Below, piece by piece: positions 57,740-64,000 of a DNA stretch of 64,000 nt. A model generated the notes under the pieces. That model had not been told where the DNA came from and ran no database searches. It saw only the letters and a program-made list of their open reading frames with translations. Both the position numbers and the translations under genes were made by a program. Source of the stretch: Vibrio rhizosphaerae (GTDB lineage: Bacteria; Pseudomonadota; Gammaproteobacteria; Enterobacterales; Vibrionaceae); contig NZ_AP024903.1 in the NCBI RefSeq assembly GCF_024347095.1, positions 2,232,001 to 2,296,000 of the forward strand, written 5' to 3'. The first letter of the stretch is position 1, and every line of letters begins with the position of its first letter.

Positions 57740-59080
57740 ATGTCAGTACCCAGTCTGTTTCTCAGTATACAAGACCCGAAACTCAAAGAGGCGATTGCTG
57801 CTTGTCAGGAATTACATAAATTTCGTTTATATGAAGCTGAAACAGAAGAGGACTGGATCGAGCATTTTATCGATATCCGCCCCAATGTCGCGATTGTAGA
57901 AGTCATTCATTTCACACACGCAGATTATCAGCAACTGTCTGATCTTGATGCAATATACGATATGGACCTCATCATTATTAGTTCAGGAGCCCCCAACGAG
58001 AGCCTTGATAAACTGATGAGTCTCGGCGCCATTTTTCACTACAGAAAACCTGTCGATTTCAACACCTTGTCTCAGACCCTGACAGAGATCAGTCAGTATT
58101 ACCAGCATAAGCAAGAGCAAGGACGCAAAGTCGCCACCAGCGATTTGGACCAGTTCGGTCTGTTAGTCGGCTCTTCTGCACCAATGCATCAGCTGTACCG
58201 AATGATCCGCCGTGTTGCGAGAACAGAGGCGAACGTATTGATCGTGGGTGAAAGTGGTTCAGGTAAAGAGCTGGTCGCCCAGACGATCCATTTAGCCAGC
58301 GACCGCAACCAGCAACCTTTTATTGCCATTAACTGTGGTGCAATTAGCCCTGAATTGGTGGATAGCGAGCTGTTTGGTCATGAAAAAGGCGCGTTCACCG
58401 GTGCCAACAAAACTCACCAAGGGGTCTTTAAACAAGCTGAAGGCGGCACTCTGTTTCTCGATGAAATCACCGAAATGCCGCTGGAGCATCAAGTGAAACT
58501 GCTGCGAGTACTGGAAACAGGCGAATACCGTCCCGTAGGCAGCCAAACCGTTCAGATGGCGAATACCCGTATCGTGGCAGCAACCAACCGCGATCCCAAA
58601 GTTGCCATTGAAGAACAATTTCTGCGTGAAGATCTCTACTTCCGTCTATCACACTTCCCGTTAACCGTACCGCCATTGCGGGAACGTGGTGACGACGTCC
58701 CCGGATTAGCCAAACACTTTATTGCCCATCGCAACGCAAACGAAGCAAAAGCAAAGACAATTCTTGATTCCGCTCTTCAGAAAATCGTCATGCACGACTG
58801 GCCCGGCAACGTCCGGGAACTGAAACACACCATTGAACGCGCATTCATTCTGGCGGATGATACCATCAAAGATGAACATCTGATTTACGATACCCCGCCA
58901 TTGGAAACCGGCACCAGTCTGGAAGAGATGATCCCCACCGGCGTACGGTTAGAAGAATTAGAAAAACATGCCATTCTCAACACACTGGAAAAGAATCAGG
59001 GCAACAAAACAGAATCCGCTCAAGAGCTTGGAATCAGTGTCAAAACGCTATACAACAAACTAGACAAGTATCAGGACTAG
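57740..59080 (+). CDS. Sigma-54-dependent activator with Glu in place of the receiver phospho-Asp
   Basis: A 446-residue regulator: receiver-like domain (about 1-125), AAA+ ATPase (about 140-375) and C-terminal Fis-type helix-turn-helix (about 405-446). Walker A GESGSGKE, sigma-54 contact loop GAFTGA and Walker B GGTLFLDEI are intact. In the receiver, Asp12 and the switch lysine (YRKP) remain, but the phosphorylation position reads VAIVEV (Glu54), which may mimic the phosphorylated form. ATG at 57740 (site AGAGGA) chosen over a longer frame from 57641. It is divergent from the BON gene that has a sigma-54 promoter. Confidence 0.9.
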   Translation: MSVPSLFLSIQDPKLKEAIAACQELHKFRLYEAETEEDWIEHFIDIRPNVAIVEVIHFTHADYQQLSDLDAIYDMDLIIISSGAPNESLDKLMSLGAIFHYRKPVDFNTLSQTLTEISQYYQHKQEQGRKVATSDLDQFGLLVGSSAPMHQLYRMIRRVARTEANVLIVGESGSGKELVAQTIHLASDRNQQPFIAINCGAISPELVDSELFGHEKGAFTGANKTHQGVFKQAEGGTLFLDEITEMPLEHQVKLLRVLETGEYRPVGSQTVQMANTRIVAATNRDPKVAIEEQFLREDLYFRLSHFPLTVPPLRERGDDVPGLAKHFIAHRNANEAKAKTILDSALQKIVMHDWPGNVRELKHTIERAFILADDTIKDEHLIYDTPPLETGTSLEEMIPTGVRLEELEKHAILNTLEKNQGNKTESAQELGISVKTLYNKLDKYQD

Positions 59081-59404
59081 TGTGTCAGCTGAGTAAGGTC
59101 ACGCGTGTCTCGCCACTGATGCCATAATATGCATTGTTGGGATGTCATTCTGGCTATACCTATGCGCCCTCATCCAATGCATTCAATCTGACGGATAGGC
59201 ACGGGCGCAGTTTTCCTCTATTAATCTCACCGTTTTAAATATTGAAAGTCAGCAGATCACGTCTGCTGACTTTTTATTTTCATGACTGATGGTTGGCTTG
59301 CACAACGTCACCGTCGTGTCGATCGCCTCTGAACGTATTGCATCCATCCCCGGAGTTTTCCGAGACAAGCCGAAAGTGGCTCAGTTGATATCGCTGCGTT
59401 CAAA
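59081..59404. other. Intergenic region between activator and sugar kinase
   Basis: About 320 bases. It holds the activator terminator (59246-59277). From 59289 the plus strand has an open frame, GLHNVTVVSIASERIASIPG and onward, which loosely recalls the C-terminal end of a sugar-sensing DeoR/SorC-type regulator; it runs into the kinase gene on the opposite strand. It may be a remnant or chance. Confidence 0.35.
59246..59277 (+). terminator. Terminator of the sigma-54 activator gene
   Basis: AAGTCAGCAGA pairs with TCTGCTGACTT around five bases and is followed by a T-run. Confidence 0.85.
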
Positions 59405-60259
59405 TCATGTTGATACATGTTTGGCTGCGATTCTGTTTGCAAAAGCAACCGCATCACATAATGCTGCATTTTTATTTATTTCGGCACAAAGAGCCCCCAT
59501 AAAACAATCTCCGGCACCATGTGTACTGATCAGTTCAACGGGGATTGCGGGGGTCGCCGCTGCATTTCCCCCTTGTTGGCAAAACGCCACGCCATGTTCG
59601 CCAGCGGTGACAACCACTTGTTCAAATTTTGACGTCAGGTGAGCAGCGGCTTCTCTGGCAGAATCAAGAGATACAACCGCGATCTCCGATAAATCACGGG
59701 CCTCAACCGCATTGACCACCATGAGATCCACATAGTCAAATACAGGGCTATTCTTATCGGTTATCGGGGCAGCATTCATACCAACCTTCACCCCGCGTTT
59801 TTTCGCTGCTACGGCTGCTTTTAAATTTGTCTCGGGTGAAATTTCGTTTTGCAGGATCAGTAGCGAGACATCGTTCCACAACAGATCTGATTCAAAAACG
59901 TCTTCCGTGATCAATTGATTTGAATTAGAGGCGACGACGGCAGCGTAATCCCCGGAATCATCGGTAATGGCAACACTCATACCGCTCGTTTCGTTGTCAA
60001 TCACCGAGATATACGTCGTATCGACCGAAGATGCTTTCAGCGTACTGATGAGAAACTCACCATGCGCATCGGCACCAACAGCCCCGACAAAACGTACGGT
60101 TTCCCCATGCTTAGCCGCTGAGATGGCTTGATTTCCACCCTTCCCGCCAAATTTATACGCAACTTTATTACCGAGCACCGTTTCTCCCTTTTCCGGCTGG
60201 TGCGGTACAGCAATCATCATGTCGTAATGCAGGCTGCCTGCGACCAATATCACGCTCAT
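59405..60259 (-). CDS. rbsK: Ribokinase-family (PfkB) sugar kinase, C-terminally shortened
   Basis: A 284-residue PfkB carbohydrate kinase. The N-terminal GxxxYD motif region, the GGKGGNQA loop near residue 38 and the catalytic signature STHGAGDCFMGAL near 245 are present. The usual length is about 305-310; the last 20 or so residues, including the segment AVTRKGAQ, are missing and the frame ends in KHVST. The catalytic Asp is retained, so it may still be active. Last gene of the ABC sugar operon. True substrate unproven (ribose is the default). Confidence 0.85.
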   Translation of the reverse strand: MSVILVAGSLHYDMMIAVPHQPEKGETVLGNKVAYKFGGKGGNQAISAAKHGETVRFVGAVGADAHGEFLISTLKASSVDTTYISVIDNETSGMSVAITDDSGDYAAVVASNSNQLITEDVFESDLLWNDVSLLILQNEISPETNLKAAVAAKKRGVKVGMNAAPITDKNSPVFDYVDLMVVNAVEARDLSEIAVVSLDSAREAAAHLTSKFEQVVVTAGEHGVAFCQQGGNAAATPAIPVELISTHGAGDCFMGALCAEINKNAALCDAVAFANRIAAKHVST

Positions 60260-60261
60260 CG

Positions 60262-61116
60262 TTATAACTCCCTCAAATGTGAAACGGCCTGCTGGGTCTT
60301 GTTATAGTTACGTTCCGCCGCTTCAATATCTTCTCTGGCAATCGCGACAAATAAAGCATCAATAATATTGAGCTGTGCGATTCGGGATGCGGCATTTTCA
60401 CCTAACAAATGAGACCCCTGAGAAGTTGACTGCAACACCACATCAGACACATTGACTAATGGCGACTGATCGTAGTTGGTTAAGGCAATAATCTTGGCCC
60501 CATTTTTTTTAGCCAGTGATGCCGGGTCAACCACTGTGCGGGTATTACCTGAATGACTAATGGCAACAATGGCATCATCATCAGATAACACCGCTGCTGA
60601 CATTAACATCATATGCGAGTCATCATAGACCGTTGACTTAATCCCGATTTTTAATAGTTTGTGGCAAAAATCTCTCGCGACAGAACTTGATCCCCCGACA
60701 CCATAGACACCAATAAACTTAGCTTTAAACAGGATCTTAGCCGCCCGGTTAAACTCATTCACATCGAGGATACTACTGGTTTCTTCAATGGCTTGAATAC
60801 TCGTCCTGAATACTTTGTCCAGAACCTCAGCCGAGCTGTCATCCGATTTTACTTCTGAGTGAAGATTGGCGACTTCAAGCTGTTTGTAGCGGGCCACATG
60901 GTCACGAAAGTCCCGAAACCCGGTAAAATCGAGCTTCTTGGTGACCTTCACCACCATCGCTTCACTCACCCCATTACTGTGTGCCACTTCTCTTAAGGGG
61001 GTTGTATGATTAAAGCTTTTATCCGCCATAATCGCATCAGCGACTTTTCTCTCCAGGGGCGTCAGTTGAGGTAACCGACTCCGAATTTGTGCCCCTATCG
61101 CACTAATATCTTGCAT
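60262..61116 (-). CDS. RpiR/MurR-family transcriptional regulator
   Basis: A 284-residue regulator with an N-terminal RpiR helix-turn-helix (about 1-80, REVAHSNGVSEAMVVKVTKK) and a C-terminal SIS sugar-phosphate-binding domain (about 125-265, VYGVGGSSSVARDF). It probably senses the phosphorylated sugar made by the kinase two bases downstream and represses the operon. Ribose operons usually use a LacI-type RbsR, so this control is different. Confidence 0.9.
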   Translation of the reverse strand: MQDISAIGAQIRSRLPQLTPLERKVADAIMADKSFNHTTPLREVAHSNGVSEAMVVKVTKKLDFTGFRDFRDHVARYKQLEVANLHSEVKSDDSSAEVLDKVFRTSIQAIEETSSILDVNEFNRAAKILFKAKFIGVYGVGGSSSVARDFCHKLLKIGIKSTVYDDSHMMLMSAAVLSDDDAIVAISHSGNTRTVVDPASLAKKNGAKIIALTNYDQSPLVNVSDVVLQSTSQGSHLLGENAASRIAQLNIIDALFVAIAREDIEAAERNYNKTQQAVSHLREL

Positions 61117-61125
61117 GAGTTCACC

Positions 61126-62103
61126 TTAGTTACCGCGGGTCGCTCTATCGACCAACATCGCGAAGATAATAATGATACCGGTTGCCGCTAACTGCCAGAA
61201 TGCCTGAACATTCATCAGCGTCAGGCCATTGCGCAATGCCCCCAGTATAATGGCACCAATAATGGTTCCGACGATGGACCCTTTCCCTCCCATCAGAGAG
61301 GCACCACCGATCGCAGCGGCGGCAATGGCATCCAGTTCCCAAAGTTGCCCCATCGTTGGCTCTGCTGCACCTAATCGACCGACAAGAATCAAGGATGACA
61401 AGGCAGCGAGAACGCCCGAGATCACATAGACAACCACTTTGGTCTGTTTGACCGGAACACCGGCCACTCGTGCGGCTTCGGCGTTCCCACCGATCGATAA
61501 AATATAGATGCCCAGCGGGGTCTTATTCATCACGACCCATAAAATCACTGCGACGGCAGCCACAATCAGAACAGGAACCGGAATTCCCAGTAAATCGCCA
61601 TTGATAAATGTTCTAAATTCGAGAGGGACACCAAACACGGGGTTACCACCGGTGTATATCAAAGCAATCGCACGGAATAAAGATAATCCCCCCAGTGTGA
61701 CAATAAATGCTTGAAGTCCCGCGTAAGCAACAAGAAATCCGCTAAACACACCACATAGAGCCCCCACACATAAGGTCCCCATAATGGCAACGGGTAAAGG
61801 AACACCGGAGATCATCAGCGTCGTGCCTAATACGGCGGAAAGTGCTGCGGTCGGCCCCACCGAAAGGTCAATACCACCTGAAATGATGACCAGCGTCATT
61901 CCGAGAGCTATCAAAGCATTTAATGAAGACTGTTGAAGAATATTCATTAAATTGGGAACCGTAAAAAAGACCGGCGACAGGATGGAAAATGCACCGACAA
62001 TCAGAAGTAGCCCGATGATAGTGCCAGCATCACGAACATTGAATTTAAATTTAGGCAGTTTTAAGGTCTCTGGCTCAGATACTTTGTTTTCGAACGTTCT
62101 CAT
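61126..62103 (-). CDS. rbsC: ABC sugar transporter permease (RbsC type)
   Basis: A 325-residue inner-membrane permease with about eight to ten helices, of the ribose/galactose group. The conserved ALIALGMTLVIISGGIDLSVG stretch near residue 65 and GGNAEAARVAGVPV near 205 are typical. It follows rbsA by 13 bases and precedes the regulator by nine. Symbol is by family; the sugar is inferred only. Confidence 0.9.
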   Translation of the reverse strand: MRTFENKVSEPETLKLPKFKFNVRDAGTIIGLLLIVGAFSILSPVFFTVPNLMNILQQSSLNALIALGMTLVIISGGIDLSVGPTAALSAVLGTTLMISGVPLPVAIMGTLCVGALCGVFSGFLVAYAGLQAFIVTLGGLSLFRAIALIYTGGNPVFGVPLEFRTFINGDLLGIPVPVLIVAAVAVILWVVMNKTPLGIYILSIGGNAEAARVAGVPVKQTKVVVYVISGVLAALSSLILVGRLGAAEPTMGQLWELDAIAAAAIGGASLMGGKGSIVGTIIGAIILGALRNGLTLMNVQAFWQLAATGIIIIFAMLVDRATRGN

Positions 62104-62116
62104 ATGCTTATCCTAT

Positions 62117-63616
62117 TCATACTTTGCTTTGGTCAAAGTCGTTAATCGCTGCTTGGGCAATATTCTCTTCGTTGATATGTTCACCCACTAACTCCGTCGC
62201 AACACGCCCTTCCCGCATGACTAACACGCGATCAGAAACGCGTATGATTTCTGGCATTTCAGACGATACGACGATGATCGCTTTCCCTTTCTGTGCGAGT
62301 TTTTCGATAAGATTGTATATTTCTGACTTTGCACCGACATCGATGCCGCGGGTAGGCTCATCAAAAAGGAACACGCGACAGTCAGCCGCAACCCAACGGC
62401 CAATGATTCCTTTTTGCTGGTTGCCTCCCGATAGATCACCAATATGTTTATTGATATCTAAAGGCCTCAAATTCAGCTCAGACATGACTTGGTAGACTTT
62501 TTGACTGAGTTTGGTTTGTTGAATCAGTCCTGACGAAGTGAAGTGTTTCATTGAAGGTAAGGCAACATTGACCTTAATCGCCTGATCTTTGACGATGCCT
62601 TCTTTCTTGCGATCTTCGGGAACCAAGCCAATACCGGCTTTTATGGCGCTTTGAACCGAGTGTTTTTCGAGCAAATGACCATCCACATAGATTTGCCCGG
62701 AGGTCTTCGGATCAACCCCGGCAATCAGTTTCAGTAACTCGGAACGTCCGGCACCGACAAGGCCTGCAATTCCGAGCACTTCGCCAGCTTTGACACGTAA
62801 GTTAACCGGCGAGACAACGCCTTCACGACCTAAGTTTTCGATACGCAGAATTTCTTGTTCACCCACATAAGACTGATGACCGACGGCTGCAATTTCACGG
62901 CCAATCATTTTCGATACGATGGTATCCGGCGTTTCATCACAAATATTAACGACACCCACCTGTTTACCGTCACGCAGAATGGTTGCGCGGTCGCAGATTC
63001 GGAAAATTTCATCCATTTTGTGCGACACATAAATCAGCCCCACTCCCATGAGCTTTAAATCAGCAATGATTTCGGCCAGTTTTTCAAACTCGGTTGGGGT
63101 TAAACTCGAGGTCGGTTCATCCATGGCAAGAACTTTTGCATCATCGAGAAGAGCCCTTGCGATCTCAACAATCTGTTGTTGAGCGACTCTGAGCTCTTTA
63201 ATGGGCGCATTCGGGTCAATTGAATCGTCCAGTTGACGAAGTACATCTCTTGCTTTATTAAATTGTGCTTCTTTATCGACAAAAAGACCTTTGCCTTTGG
63301 TTATATCGCGGCCCAGAAACATATTCTGGGCCACAGTCAGCTCAGGAACGAGTTGTAATTCCTGATGAATCATGGCGATTCCGGCTTTGCGCGCTGAAAG
63401 TGGTGATTTCATATCAACGAGCTTGCCGTCAACTTTCACACAACCAGTCGTCGCTTCCCGGACGCCGGACAACACATTTAACAGTGTTGATTTCCCTGCG
63501 CCGTTTTCGCCAATCAGTGCGTGCACCTCGCCGGGTAATACAGAAAAATTGACGTCTTCAATGGCTGCAATTTTTCCATATACTTTGGTGACGCCAGTCA
63601 TACACAACCGTTCCAT
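62117..63616 (-). CDS. rbsA: ABC sugar transporter ATP-binding protein (RbsA type)
   Basis: A 499-residue duplicated ATPase. First cassette: Walker A GENGAGKST near 35, signature-region VAQQQIVEIARALL, Walker B VLAMDEPTSSLT. Second cassette: GLVGAGRSELLK, signature LSGGNQQK, Walker B VFLFDEPTRGIDVG. This two-half layout is that of ribose/xylose/arabinose importers. ATG at 63616 has a strong site GGGAGGAG; a longer frame from 63691 is not supported. Confidence 0.93.
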   Translation of the reverse strand: MERLCMTGVTKVYGKIAAIEDVNFSVLPGEVHALIGENGAGKSTLLNVLSGVREATTGCVKVDGKLVDMKSPLSARKAGIAMIHQELQLVPELTVAQNMFLGRDITKGKGLFVDKEAQFNKARDVLRQLDDSIDPNAPIKELRVAQQQIVEIARALLDDAKVLAMDEPTSSLTPTEFEKLAEIIADLKLMGVGLIYVSHKMDEIFRICDRATILRDGKQVGVVNICDETPDTIVSKMIGREIAAVGHQSYVGEQEILRIENLGREGVVSPVNLRVKAGEVLGIAGLVGAGRSELLKLIAGVDPKTSGQIYVDGHLLEKHSVQSAIKAGIGLVPEDRKKEGIVKDQAIKVNVALPSMKHFTSSGLIQQTKLSQKVYQVMSELNLRPLDINKHIGDLSGGNQQKGIIGRWVAADCRVFLFDEPTRGIDVGAKSEIYNLIEKLAQKGKAIIVVSSEMPEIIRVSDRVLVMREGRVATELVGEHINEENIAQAAINDFDQSKV

Positions 63617-63632
63617 AGCGCTCCTCCCTGAC

Positions 63633-64000
63633 TTAATGACTGTGTAGCAATTCACGCAGTTCTTTTGTGTTATCAATCGCGTACTGGTCAATATTGTCTT
63701 TGGTAATCAGCGCTTGAGGCGTCGATACAACGCGTGGGAGTTTCTGTCCGCCCAACAGACGCAATGCGACTTCCATCGCCACCTCTCCGGTTAAAACCGG
63801 GAAGCTATCGACCGTCCCGGTCAACTCTCCGCGACGGATCGAAGCATAGGCATCAGAGATACCATCGGTACCAAAAACAGCAACCTGATCCGATTTTTTC
63901 TGAGCACGTACCGCTTCAACACAACCTAATGCCATTCCGTCATTGTTGTTATAAAAACCAATCAAATCCGGGTGCTGTTGCAGGATCGTCGTACAGGCGT
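63633..64000 (-). CDS. rbsB: Periplasmic sugar-binding protein (RbsB type), 3' part only
   Basis: About 122 residues of a periplasmic sugar-binding protein; the frame is open to the window edge and the N-terminal half lies beyond it. Visible: GFYNNNDGMALGCVEAV, VAVFGTDGISDAYASIRRGE and TGTVDSFPVLTGEVAMEVAL, the C-terminal lobe of the type 1 ribose-binding fold. First gene of the operon, 16 bases before rbsA. Confidence 0.85.
   Translation of the reverse strand, partial: ACTTILQQHPDLIGFYNNNDGMALGCVEAVRAQKKSDQVAVFGTDGISDAYASIRRGELTGTVDSFPVLTGEVAMEVALRLLGGQKLPRVVSTPQALITKDNIDQYAIDNTKELRELLHSH

Noticed and set aside
1..64000. Search by eye for CRISPR arrays, complete insertion sequences, integron attC sites and rRNA genes
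   Set aside because: None found: no regularly spaced repeats, no transposase frame, no rRNA-like sequence.

Overview
The window is a stretch of chromosome from a marine gammaproteobacterium, almost certainly a Vibrio. The gene order rpmF-plsX-fabH-fabD-fabG-acpP-fabF-pabC-mltG-tmk-holB-tatD-ptsG, the pair yejK / yejLM, the NSS transporter with its tiny partner subunit, and the DUF2956 gene all fit Vibrionaceae. A cellulase and a secreted phospholipase suggest a plant- or sediment-associated lineage (inference).

Layout. Positions 1-4440: end of pyruvate kinase, a patatin-like lipase with the small membrane gene ynhF, an NSS amino-acid transporter with a 32-residue subunit, and a predicted outer-membrane protein. 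Positions 4753-19499: the glucose PTS gene ptsG, then a long leftward block for DNA replication, cell-wall trimming, folate and fatty-acid synthesis, ending at rpmF-yceD, with yceF and rluC beyond it. Positions 19500-33796: rne, a SulP anion transporter, adhE, a potassium-type channel, asd, yejK and yejLM. tRNA-Pro(GGG) and tRNA-Ser(TGA) follow at 33.8-34.2 kb.

Positions 34.3-40.2 kb are accessory. They hold glycerate kinase, a decapitated AraC/GyrI-like regulator fused at a scar to the tail of an ABC exporter, and a very AT-rich patch with an acetyltransferase and a frameshifted, truncated radical SAM gene. Positions 40.3-47 kb carry an aminotransferase, a receiver-GGDEF protein beside a large hybrid histidine kinase, and a NYN-domain protein. 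Positions 47-51.8 kb form a second accessory patch: a GH6 cellulase (CBM2-PKD-PKD-GH6), a fragment resembling cytochrome bd subunit II, and a calcium-type PI-PLC with a ricin-like lectin tail.

Positions 51.9-59.1 kb are an envelope/stress cluster: yqjD-yqjE-yqjK-like genes, an unknown 132-residue protein, a tyrosine-phosphatase/diacylglycerol-kinase fusion, a hemerythrin, a small lipoprotein, a DUF1328 membrane protein and a BON-domain protein. A sigma-54 activator whose receiver has Glu where the phosphorylated Asp should be is divergent from the BON gene. A near-consensus sigma-54 promoter precedes the BON gene and a good one precedes yqjD. This suggests a phosphorylation-independent sigma-54 envelope regulon, the most interesting proposal of the window. 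The window ends in a leftward ribose-type ABC transporter operon with an RpiR-type regulator and a shortened sugar kinase.
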